Of a stretch of 64,000 nucleotides of DNA, positions 1 through 8,214 are shown piece by piece; within the stretch, counting starts at the first letter, position 1, and every line of letters begins with the position of its first letter. The stretch is from Candidatus Angelobacter sp. Gp1-AA117 (GTDB lineage Bacteria > Acidobacteriota > Terriglobia > Terriglobales > Acidobacteriaceae). The notes under the pieces are model-generated. The model was not told where the DNA came from and ran no database searches. It was given only the letters and a program-made list of their open reading frames with translations. The stretch is from positions 1 through 64,000 of the forward strand of contig QHVI01000050.1 of NCBI GenBank assembly GCA_003223515.1. The letters run 5' to 3'. Position numbers and translations under genes: made by a program.

Positions 1-153
1 TCGCTGTCCAAGCGCGAACTGGCCAATAGCTGCCCGGATGACGTGGTGGAGTTGATGGAAGATGTCATGCGCTCGATCAATAGCATCCGTACATCGCCCG
101 CGAAGCTGCGCGGCTGCATCGTGCAATCTGATCTTCCTTCTTTTTTGGGTTGA
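1..153 (+). CDS. C-terminal 50 codons of an unidentified protein (5' truncated by window edge)
   Basis: Frame 1 is open from base 1 (SLSKRELANSCPDDVVELMEDVMRSINSIRTSPAKLRGC...) to TGA at 151-153. Confidence 0.45.
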   Translation, partial: SLSKRELANSCPDDVVELMEDVMRSINSIRTSPAKLRGCIVQSDLPSFLG

Positions 154-177
154 CCTATAACATTATTTATGCAGAGA

Positions 178-621
178 TCAATAGAGGGCCCGCATGCGGT
201 TATTTCGCGGGTTATGTTCGACTTCGGCGAGACCCATGGCTTCCAGCACCGGCGGCACATACATCCCAAAACGGCCGCGCAGGCCTTTTTTCAAGCCATA
301 CCAGCCCTTCACTGGATTCTTATTCGAGCGTCCCCAGGCTTCCACCGTGCCCTCGGCGGCGGATTTCTGCTCGTCGGCACTGCCCAGAAGCATCCAGTCG
401 CCGTGTTTTTTCAGCATCTGGTGCAAATCCTCAATCGCCCGGGCATGATAATGAAGCACAGTCTTGCCTACCTTTACCACCAGGGCAGGCGGATCAAGCG
501 ATTTATCAAGATAAGCTTCAAACTCAGAGGTGCCGGGAGGAGTCTTCAGCTTCCACGGATCTTCTTTGGTTCCGTTACCCGCGGCTGATCCCGAACCTTT
601 TTTCGGAGCCTTTGATGGCAT
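178..621 (-). CDS. Conserved hypothetical protein, 147 aa
   Basis: Protein-like ORF (EDPWKLKTPPGTSEFEAYLD...) with coherent composition; opposing + ORFs look like shadow frames. Confidence 0.7.
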   Translation of the reverse strand: MPSKAPKKGSGSAAGNGTKEDPWKLKTPPGTSEFEAYLDKSLDPPALVVKVGKTVLHYHARAIEDLHQMLKKHGDWMLLGSADEQKSAAEGTVEAWGRSNKNPVKGWYGLKKGLRGRFGMYVPPVLEAMGLAEVEHNPRNNRMRALY

Positions 622-668
622 AAGAATGACTTCCTTTTATGAAAATTTCGATGGCAGCGCGCCGTCTG

Positions 669-1070
669 CTAGAGGAGCCAGGCGACAATCGCGGCGGTCA
701 CTACGAAGCGTGCCAGCCATCCAAGTGAATGTGAGAGACCCAGTTGCGGGTGAAGTCTTGTCCAGATTACGTTGATGAAGATAACGGGAAGAGGGCCAAG
801 CAGCCAGACGATGATGGCCAGCTTCAGAGTGTTTTTGAAAGCGAGGTCTGTGGCGAATATGCACAGGTAAGCGAATACGGCGCAGCTCAGGAGGCCGAAA
901 AGCGTGCTGAACATCATGGTTTTGGCTTCAGTCTGGCCGGGTTTGCCACGCCACATCTCAGGCGTGAGAAGATATTTGTCGTGGAAGAGCACACCCATGA
1001 ACAGCCAGTCGGCAAAGGATGCAGCTACTCCTGAGGCGACAACCGCCAGAATGAACCGGGTCCAATTCAT
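669..1070 (-). CDS. Small multi-pass membrane protein (about 133 aa)
   Basis: Start MNWTRFILAVVASGVAASFADWLFMG at 1070; four hydrophobic segments. Confidence 0.65.
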   Translation of the reverse strand: MNWTRFILAVVASGVAASFADWLFMGVLFHDKYLLTPEMWRGKPGQTEAKTMMFSTLFGLLSCAVFAYLCIFATDLAFKNTLKLAIIVWLLGPLPVIFINVIWTRLHPQLGLSHSLGWLARFVVTAAIVAWLL

Positions 1071-1117
1071 GAAATTTATCTCCCTCAATCGCAGTTGAGT
1101 AATCAAGTATAGTTTAC

Positions 1118-1395
1118 TCCGCGTTCTCTGCGTCCTCTGCATTGCTATCTTTCAAATTCTTCGCGACCCGAAAAGAATTTGCCGCTTCTCCGTGACTCCC
1201 TTTTCCTCCGGTATTTGCGGATGAGACTTGCCTTCGGCGGGAAGGTAAATACCGGATCACCTCCACAAAATTCTTATTGTTTTTCTCTGTGTCTCAGTGT
1301 TCTCCGTGTCTCCGTGGTTAAGGTTTTGATTCTTATTGCCTCTGCTTACTCTGTTCCTCTGTGTTGCAAAGGTTTTGCCTTTGGTTGCGGCCCTG
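1118..1395. repeat. Dispersed intergenic repeat, long copy 1
   Basis: 'ttcaaattcttcgcgacccgaaaagaatt...tatttgcggatgagacttgcctt.ggcgggaaggtaaat...ctccgtgtctccgtggttaagg...gttcctctgtgttgcaaaggttttgcc', near-identical to about 25040-25305 and 27330-27775. Confidence 0.85.
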
Positions 1396-1398
1396 CCG

Positions 1399-2664
1399 TT
1401 AAAACGGATTTTTGTGAAACGCCCCGCGGAATCTCCCATGGGGATCAGGTATGCGTAGCACATAGATGCTGGCGCTCACATGGGGAGCGAATACAACCAC
1501 TGAATTATCCGTCAATAACCCTGAAATACCCTGAAAGGGGCCGTCACCGTTTAGAATCTGGCCGGTGCCGCCAAAACGGATGGCCGGTTGTCCTGAAATC
1601 TGGGTAAGAAAAACACGTCCTTCGCTGCTGTTGCCGGTGAAGCCTCCAATGCGACGGCCTTGGTGATCCGTGAAAACGAACTCATCGAAGTTGGTGAAGG
1701 GAATTGGATTCAGCGCGGTTCCTCCCGGCCAGCCAGGATTGAAATTGATGGTGGCCGTGATCTTGCCGATGCGTGGGCCTGGCTCCGCTGTGCTTCGTAT
1801 CCCACTCTCGCCGCGGACTTTGAAATCAATATCAAAAAGACGCAGACCCTGCTCTACCGTCAAGCCCATGGGCTGTCCACCGGGACCGATTCTGGGAGTG
1901 ACTTTATCTGAGGGAACAGCTTCACCCCGCAACAGGACGTAAGTGATATCCGGTTCGGGATTGGCCAGCTCTTCTGGGTCAGGCAAGATGCTGTCCGTAG
2001 AGAAGGTGTCCTGGCGGTCCATCACGCGCAGGATTATATTGCCCGTAAATCCTCGATTCAGGTCGAGCGTTCCGCAATACAGGTAAATTGCTTCCTCGTG
2101 TCCCTGGAACTGTCCGAAACCTTCCACGATTGTGCCGATGGCAGTCACGTGGAGTTGTCCCTGGCGGCCGGCATTCATTGGAAAAGTGCGTCCGGTGCCG
2201 AATCCGCGAAAACCGTTTTCGCCGTTTCCGAAGGCGCAGACCGAATCGAGCATGACAAAACGCTGGGAGCGTGAGAGATCAAGAGGCGTTGGCGGAGGCT
2301 GCTTTCCCGGCGCGCCCGAGAAGTCATCAGGTGCCAACATCCACCTGTGGGTAAATGTCCCCACTGATTCGCCTACTATATCTTCCGCTGTGATGGGCGA
2401 GCGGGCGCCCGGCGGCTGCGTCCTGATCACAAAGCGGTGCAGGTTTTCATGAATGCGCATCCCAACCGGCGCGTTATAACTTCCACCGTAAATAGCAGGC
2501 TGGGCAGCGCTGCCATGAGGGATGGAAAATATATTCAGGTTGGCGGCGCGGTCCACCTGGGCTTGCATCTCTTCCGGTGAAATGCTGCTGGCTCCGGGAC
2601 CAGGGGCAAATAACGCAGAAGCTGCGGCACCCGGTGGTGGCCCTACGGTTCCCTGATTTGCCAT
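1399..2664 (-). CDS. Unknown protein, about 421 aa (start MANQGTVGPPPG)
   Basis: Long ORF; internal Met start at 2664 avoids overlap with the upstream gene. No family recognised. Confidence 0.7.
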   Translation of the reverse strand: MANQGTVGPPPGAAASALFAPGPGASSISPEEMQAQVDRAANLNIFSIPHGSAAQPAIYGGSYNAPVGMRIHENLHRFVIRTQPPGARSPITAEDIVGESVGTFTHRWMLAPDDFSGAPGKQPPPTPLDLSRSQRFVMLDSVCAFGNGENGFRGFGTGRTFPMNAGRQGQLHVTAIGTIVEGFGQFQGHEEAIYLYCGTLDLNRGFTGNIILRVMDRQDTFSTDSILPDPEELANPEPDITYVLLRGEAVPSDKVTPRIGPGGQPMGLTVEQGLRLFDIDFKVRGESGIRSTAEPGPRIGKITATINFNPGWPGGTALNPIPFTNFDEFVFTDHQGRRIGGFTGNSSEGRVFLTQISGQPAIRFGGTGQILNGDGPFQGISGLLTDNSVVVFAPHVSASIYVLRIPDPHGRFRGAFHKNPF

Positions 2665-2698
2665 TCTCAAATTCTCCTTGCAATTATGGGTGGATTGC

Positions 2699-4630
2699 TC
2701 ATCGAGGAAGGTTGCGATACCAGGCTGCGATCTCGCGGCCAATTCGATGAGGGCTGCTTTCCTGCAGGAAGTGCAGTCCAGGGCCGATGAAGACCGATTG
2801 CAGATTGTTGATGTTCTGCTGGCACCAGGTAACATGTTCCTGAGTCAGCAGCGCACCGGGTGTGGCATACAGCATGAGCTTGGGAATTTCTGATCTCTGC
2901 AACCGCTCGCTGTACTCGCTTACTGCCTCCCATACATCGCGGGGTTCGCCGCCAATCGGCGTCTGGCGGGGGAATTGCCATATCGGGAATCGGCTCTCGC
3001 GCGTTCTGAAGGGCTCGCGATAATAATTCATCTCTTTTTCAGAGAGCTGTCTTCCCGCTGCCTGCGGCAAGAGTTGCTCGATGAACATGTTTTGCTCCAC
3101 GATCATCTGCCAGCCTTCGCCACCCACACCGCCGGTGCGGAATTTCCGGAAAATCTCCCTGAATTCCGGCGTGGAGAATTTGTCCCATGGATAAGGCCGC
3201 ACAATGGCTTCAAAGAAGGCGATGGCGTTGATGTTCTCCTGGTGGTGCATCGCGTAATGGAAGCCCAGCCCCGAGCCCTGGTCGTGCAGCACCAGAGTGA
3301 TATCGCGCAGGTCCAGCGCTTCAATGAAGGCCTTGACGTAGCGGGCGTGGTCGCGCCACAGGTATTCAATCTGCGGCTTATCAGAGCGCCCGAAGCCAAT
3401 CAGGTCAGGCGCGATGCAGCGGCCCAGCGGGCTCAGATAAGGGATGATGTTCCGCCATATATAAGACCAGGATGGATTGCCGTGCAGCAGCAGAATGGTG
3501 CTGCCTGATCCCTGCTCGATGTAATGCATGCGCGAGCCGAGCACGTCTACATAATGAGGCGCATAAGGATAATCAGGCGAGATGTTGGGCTCCGCCATGG
3601 AAGGAGAAGGAGCAGAAGCAGGAGCCGACGCAGGCTGTGACGATGACGGCGGCGCCTGTGCAGGAGCAGCAGCCTGTGGAGGATCTGGCATGGTTGGAGC
3701 AGGCCACGGCATTGGCCCCCAACCCGACGCAGGTTGCGCCTGTGTCTGGGCTGCTGCAGATGGAGCATTTTGCCTCGCCGTGGATGGCTCATTCCTGCCG
3801 TACGATTGCTGTTGTGTGCTGAAATCCTGCGGGGCCGGTGTGAATGGCTGGGCCGCAGCCGCAGTGGTGCGCTGCATCATATCGGCAGCCATATTGGACC
3901 AGCCCCGAAATGGTTCGGAGCTGTTATTGCGATTGCCAAACGCTCCAAAGGTCATGTTATAGGCGGCCTTCTGCACGGCATCTCCAAGCTGGAAGGCTGC
4001 TCGCAAAGGAACGCTCAGCTCTCCTTCGGTGGCGCGGGCCAGGTTTTCAAAAGACTGCGCGGCCTTATCTGGATTGAAGATGTTGGCAACCTGCTGCAGC
4101 CCGAATAGAGACATGGCATAAGGGAAGCTGAGCATGGACGCATAACTGTTGCCGCCGCCATGGCCGCCATAACCTGAGCTGGAATTCTGCCGGTCTGTGT
4201 AGCGCCCGCGCTCCTGGCCCTGGCCTGGAATATCGGTGCGGTACTCACGCCATCCATAATAAAAGCGCAGATCAGGAGGCGCGACGATCAGATCGCCCAC
4301 CGAATGCTGAAACCGCTGGAGATGCTGCGAGTCCCATTGTGTGCGGAACAGGTCCCGCGTCTGCCAGTCTTCATAGATCAGGTATTCGATTCCTTCAGAA
4401 GGACCTCCAGCCTTTACTGCCTTATGAAACGCAAATACGTTGCAGCCGGGCAAGCGTCTTGTGGCCTCGGTCAGGGCATTTGCGTTCTGCAGGAAGATAC
4501 CTTCTTTTTGCGGGTTCACTTTGAACAGCACAGTGGCGGCAATGGGGACTTGCGCAGGCAACGAATCCAGCATCTGTGACACCTGTGCCCGGACTTGATC
4601 GATAGATGGTGGTTGCTGATCTTGTGCCAT
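2699..4630 (-). CDS. Fusion: N-terminal ABM-like domain, shared amphipathic module, Pro/Ala/Gln/Ser linker, C-terminal haloalkane-dehalogenase-like alpha/beta hydrolase
   Basis: VFAFHKAVKAGGPSEGIEYLIYEDWQTRDLFRTQ (ABM-like); LLLHGNPSWSYIWRNIIPYL, VLHDQGSGLGFHYAMHH, FFEAIVRPYPW, GPGLHFLQE (HLD-like). Confidence 0.8.
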   Translation of the reverse strand: MAQDQQPPSIDQVRAQVSQMLDSLPAQVPIAATVLFKVNPQKEGIFLQNANALTEATRRLPGCNVFAFHKAVKAGGPSEGIEYLIYEDWQTRDLFRTQWDSQHLQRFQHSVGDLIVAPPDLRFYYGWREYRTDIPGQGQERGRYTDRQNSSSGYGGHGGGNSYASMLSFPYAMSLFGLQQVANIFNPDKAAQSFENLARATEGELSVPLRAAFQLGDAVQKAAYNMTFGAFGNRNNSSEPFRGWSNMAADMMQRTTAAAAQPFTPAPQDFSTQQQSYGRNEPSTARQNAPSAAAQTQAQPASGWGPMPWPAPTMPDPPQAAAPAQAPPSSSQPASAPASAPSPSMAEPNISPDYPYAPHYVDVLGSRMHYIEQGSGSTILLLHGNPSWSYIWRNIIPYLSPLGRCIAPDLIGFGRSDKPQIEYLWRDHARYVKAFIEALDLRDITLVLHDQGSGLGFHYAMHHQENINAIAFFEAIVRPYPWDKFSTPEFREIFRKFRTGGVGGEGWQMIVEQNMFIEQLLPQAAGRQLSEKEMNYYREPFRTRESRFPIWQFPRQTPIGGEPRDVWEAVSEYSERLQRSEIPKLMLYATPGALLTQEHVTWCQQNINNLQSVFIGPGLHFLQESSPHRIGREIAAWYRNLPR

Positions 4631-4640
4631 GTATCCTTTG

Positions 4641-4690
4641 TTCACACCTGCGTGCGCAATAAAATGTTCACACCTGCGTGCGCAATAAAA
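4641..4690. repeat. 26-bp tandem duplication in gene leader
   Basis: 'ttcacacctgcgtgcgcaataaaatg' repeated with period 26 directly upstream of the start at 4630. Confidence 0.85.
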
Positions 4691-4692
4691 AT

Positions 4693-4724
4693 CCTTATGG
4701 AACGCAGCCGCCCCGGCTGCGCGG
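4693..4724. repeat. Dispersed hairpin repeat ('tatgga.cgcagccgcccc.ggctgcgcgg')
   Basis: Same element at 28925, 48745, 50269 and (interrupted) 59081. Confidence 0.8.
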
Positions 4725-4842
4725 AAAACCCATGCTCAATATTCGTTCCCGAGCACTTCCTGCTTGAGCCATTACCGGGCGACAATCATGAGACGCATAG
4801 CTTCCGGAATTTTGCGAAAACCGGTCAAACTGGCAGGGTGCT

Positions 4843-7800
4843 TTAAGGCAATGCTTCCTGCTCGATGGCCGGTTTGGTATTCACATTCGAAATATCTCCC
4901 TGGGCTATCTGAATGCCGACATAGGGCTTACCGGCGGAAGTGCAAATCTGTACAGCCGCCTGCTGCACCGTGCGGGTCCCGTCTTTGCTCCATAGGCCGA
5001 AGCCACTGAAGCTGACCGTGTCGTAGTCATCGTCGTAAGTCGATGTTCCGGAGTTGCTGAAATCTACCCATGCTAGGCTGTGCAGGCGGAAGCAGCCCTG
5101 CTGGCTATGGTTTTGGTATTCGAATAAAGGAGGCGTCTCCATCGGATCGGCGGCAATGCGGTAACTGTAAGAGAAGACATCACCGGTGGAGGCGCGTACC
5201 TGGTTTTCCGAGCCTTCCTTCACAATTCCCTCAGACGATCCATTGCGGATTGCATGAAACCACAGGAACGGGTCAAGCGAAGAATTCGGGCCAACAGCGA
5301 AGCCGGTGGCAAAATCCGGGTTCGGGAACTTCAAGCCCTCCGGATAAGGAATGTGGACGATCCCCTGAAAGCGGAATACCTTCTGGTTGCGCGGGCCTTT
5401 CACCAGCACGGCGGGCCCGCGGAAAAAGAATGAACTCTGGGGCGTGCAGGGTTCCACGCGCAGCAGAGCAAAAATCAAATCCTGGCTGATGAAGGCGCGG
5501 TGCAACATGCTGTTGAGCATCCGCCCGTTGCGCAGGTCGAGTGCTCCTACGGAAATATCAAAGGGATCATCGATGATGGAAAGATCGTCCAGGGCATAGT
5601 TGCGCATGGGAAAGCGCAAAAACTCATTGAAGCCCTGCGGGCCGGGTGAGAGACGGGAGGGAAAGACATCGGTGATGGGAGAGGGCGGCAGCGGAGCCAT
5701 GATCCCGCCAGCAGGGACGCTCCACACGGCCATAGGCACTGAATTCTGCGTGCGCGGCCCGAACTGTATCTGCAACCTGCCTAGAAGATGCGACCTGCCT
5801 TTGGCCGGCCCACCTAAATGAGGAGCATTGAGGTGAAATGCGTCGCCGAAGGCGCTGTTGTGCGTGAAGAGTGTGAACTCCTGAATAGTATTGAATGGTA
5901 TGGGCGGCAAGGCCGCATCGCTGGAACCGGCAGTGTCCCTGGTGCTGAGTTGCAGGTGCGGATGCATGACCGTCCCCGATGCCGGAATCACGGCGTGCTG
6001 GCCGCTGGCGCTCACAAAGTTGAGCGGCCACAGCGCCCTCGGTCCAAGCGGAACAAACATGGAGCCGTAAAAAGTGAAATCCAGCAGGCCGTCCGGACGC
6101 TGTTGAAATTCAGCCCACGCTGAAGCGTAAATCTGCTGTTGCTCCGGTGTTGGTGGTGGACAATTCGAGGGTGGCGGGTTTCTGAATGTGACCGGGCCCC
6201 ACGGAGCCGTGGGATTGACTCCCACCAGAATCTGCAACGCAGCGCTGCCGTATTGCGCGTAGACGGTGAGATTGAAGACCTCGCCGGTCTCCAGGTCGAG
6301 ATCGCCGGAGGAGACCAATCCCTGGGCTTCATCCACACGATTGTTCTGAAACGCCATTTTGAAAAATTGGGGCGCTACGAGCACGGAATCTTCACCGGTG
6401 AAACCGCTCATGAAGGAAAGCTCAAAATGGCTGATGTGATTCACCGGCTCGCTGAATTTGGTCTTGAGGAAGCCGCTGAGGTGGCTATCGACCATGGCCA
6501 GGCCGCCAAAAATGAAATCGGCAGTGCTGCCAAACCTTTGCTCCTGGGGGTTGCGCACGTTGAGCGCGCTGATGCCATCGCCGAAATAGCTGGAAGAAGC
6601 ATTCAGAGGCAAAACCTGTTCCAGCCCCGGAGGAAGCCGCAGAGGAAGCGTGGATGGTTGTGGCGGCGTTAACGGCGCTAGCTGTTCCCAGTTGTCTTCC
6701 ACGCTGAAGCGCTGATCATCGTCTTCAGTAGATGCATTGAAAAGCGCCTCATCCATGCCTGCATCGGGATCGAATGGCAGTTGCCTCAATTCTGCTGAAG
6801 ACCAGTTAGGGCCTTCGGCTTGCCGGCATGCGGCTGCGGGATCACTGCCGACCACAGCATTCAGGTCAATGAGGTTAAACGTAGCGCCGTAGTGTGCATT
6901 GAGAAGCTGCAGGATTTCATTGGCAATGATGGCCTGCCCGGTCTGGCCGGGATAGTAACCATTTAAGGAGTAGAAGCCTCCCATGTATTCGCCGGTGAGT
7001 GTTCTGTTTCCGGCGTGGTATCCCTGCTGCCCGACACGGCGGAAGAGACCGGCGATGTCATAAAGTAATGCTCCGTTATCCTGCACTAGCTGGGCAAGAC
7101 GCTCGTTGATTTCTGCAATCCGGCTGCTGATCTCGTTCGCGGCCCCGGCGCTGATGAGTGCGTCAGGATGCAGAGCCCCCAGCGACCTGCTGAAAATCTG
7201 GAATCCAATTTCATTCAGGCCGTTGAGCGTGACCACATCGCCCGGTTTGATCTCGTAGCGTTCGTAAAGGAATGAAGGCTCGACTTTGGCAATGCGGGCT
7301 GCAGTTTCCACGGAAGAGAAGTGAGCAGTGTCAAAGGGATCGGGAATATTCAAAGCCAGCACTTCTGCTCCGGCGTCCTTGAGGCGGCGGATGATTTCAG
7401 AATACTGGGAGATGAGTTCCTCAGCATTGGGCAGAAATCCGGGGTTTTCGTGAACGGCAGCTTCCAGCGCCTCGTAATAACCCAGCTCCACGATTACAAA
7501 AGTTGGAGATTGTTGTAGCGCATATTCCAACTGCGTTGGCGCTGATCTCTCTCCGTAAGCAATGGAGAGGATGCCCCACATAAGGTTAGCGGCAGTCTGC
7601 CGGGCATCTGTGCGGTGGATGAGTGGCTGCAGAGGGCAAAGAGAAGCCGCATCGTGAACGCGAAATCCCGGCACAGAGAGATTCGCCACTCGTTTTGGCG
7701 GCAGTTCGGAGAGCACAGTCGTTTGCAGTGGAGCAGGAATGCGCACGCTGAGTCGCTGGAATCCGGGAAAATCTCCGAGTCCTGGCGCCTGGATGAAATG

Positions 7801-8214
7801 CGTGGGAAGGTCGGCTCCCATCTGCCGAGCCATCTGGGCAGGGAAGCTCCACATCTGTGTTTCGGCGGTAAGAGTAAAGTCGCCCACCCCGGCGGCCAGG
7901 CCTTCACCCAGAACCATCAAACATGAGGTGTTCAGGCTTCCGCCGTTTGTGGCTGGACGCGAAACTTGAATGGGCGCATTTGCCGGTTGACCATAGTCCG
8001 GGCGTGGTACGGGAGTGGATGGAGAAGATGGAGAAGGTGGAGAAGGTGGAGACGATGGGGAAGGCGGAAATTGTTGGGCGTAGTTGTTCCCCGGACTAAG
8101 GTCCGGGGCTTCCATCCGTGATTGTCCCGGCAGCAACAAGTTCATGAACGTCCTTGCGCTTAACAGTGGCATGGCCCAGGAGAAGCGCAGGATGGATTGG
8201 ATCAGCTCACGCAT
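4843..8214 (-). CDS. Large protein (about 1123 aa) with N-terminal shared module, Pro/Ser linker, degenerate SGNH-hydrolase-like domain and uncharacterised C-terminal region
   Basis: Start MRELIQSILRFSWAMPLL at 8214, overlapping the patatin stop; LMVLGEGLAAGVGDF resembles SGNH block I with the GDSL Ser missing. Confidence 0.7.
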   Translation of the reverse strand: MRELIQSILRFSWAMPLLSARTFMNLLLPGQSRMEAPDLSPGNNYAQQFPPSPSSPPSPPSPSSPSTPVPRPDYGQPANAPIQVSRPATNGGSLNTSCLMVLGEGLAAGVGDFTLTAETQMWSFPAQMARQMGADLPTHFIQAPGLGDFPGFQRLSVRIPAPLQTTVLSELPPKRVANLSVPGFRVHDAASLCPLQPLIHRTDARQTAANLMWGILSIAYGERSAPTQLEYALQQSPTFVIVELGYYEALEAAVHENPGFLPNAEELISQYSEIIRRLKDAGAEVLALNIPDPFDTAHFSSVETAARIAKVEPSFLYERYEIKPGDVVTLNGLNEIGFQIFSRSLGALHPDALISAGAANEISSRIAEINERLAQLVQDNGALLYDIAGLFRRVGQQGYHAGNRTLTGEYMGGFYSLNGYYPGQTGQAIIANEILQLLNAHYGATFNLIDLNAVVGSDPAAACRQAEGPNWSSAELRQLPFDPDAGMDEALFNASTEDDDQRFSVEDNWEQLAPLTPPQPSTLPLRLPPGLEQVLPLNASSSYFGDGISALNVRNPQEQRFGSTADFIFGGLAMVDSHLSGFLKTKFSEPVNHISHFELSFMSGFTGEDSVLVAPQFFKMAFQNNRVDEAQGLVSSGDLDLETGEVFNLTVYAQYGSAALQILVGVNPTAPWGPVTFRNPPPSNCPPPTPEQQQIYASAWAEFQQRPDGLLDFTFYGSMFVPLGPRALWPLNFVSASGQHAVIPASGTVMHPHLQLSTRDTAGSSDAALPPIPFNTIQEFTLFTHNSAFGDAFHLNAPHLGGPAKGRSHLLGRLQIQFGPRTQNSVPMAVWSVPAGGIMAPLPPSPITDVFPSRLSPGPQGFNEFLRFPMRNYALDDLSIIDDPFDISVGALDLRNGRMLNSMLHRAFISQDLIFALLRVEPCTPQSSFFFRGPAVLVKGPRNQKVFRFQGIVHIPYPEGLKFPNPDFATGFAVGPNSSLDPFLWFHAIRNGSSEGIVKEGSENQVRASTGDVFSYSYRIAADPMETPPLFEYQNHSQQGCFRLHSLAWVDFSNSGTSTYDDDYDTVSFSGFGLWSKDGTRTVQQAAVQICTSAGKPYVGIQIAQGDISNVNTKPAIEQEALP
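8012..8068. repeat. 9-bp tandem minisatellite (ggagaaggt-like) coding a PPSPSSP linker
   Basis: 'ggagaagatggagaaggtggagaaggtggagacgatgggg'. Confidence 0.7.
8086..8116. repeat. Palindromic repeat 'ttccccggactaaggtccggggcttccat' located inside a CDS
   Basis: Near-identical to 33288-33316; perfect CCCCGGAC/GTCCGGGG arms. Confidence 0.8.

Noticed and set aside
150-623. + strand ORFs at window start
   Set aside because: Overlap the better-supported 147-aa minus-strand gene; Pro/Arg/Ser-rich shadow translations.
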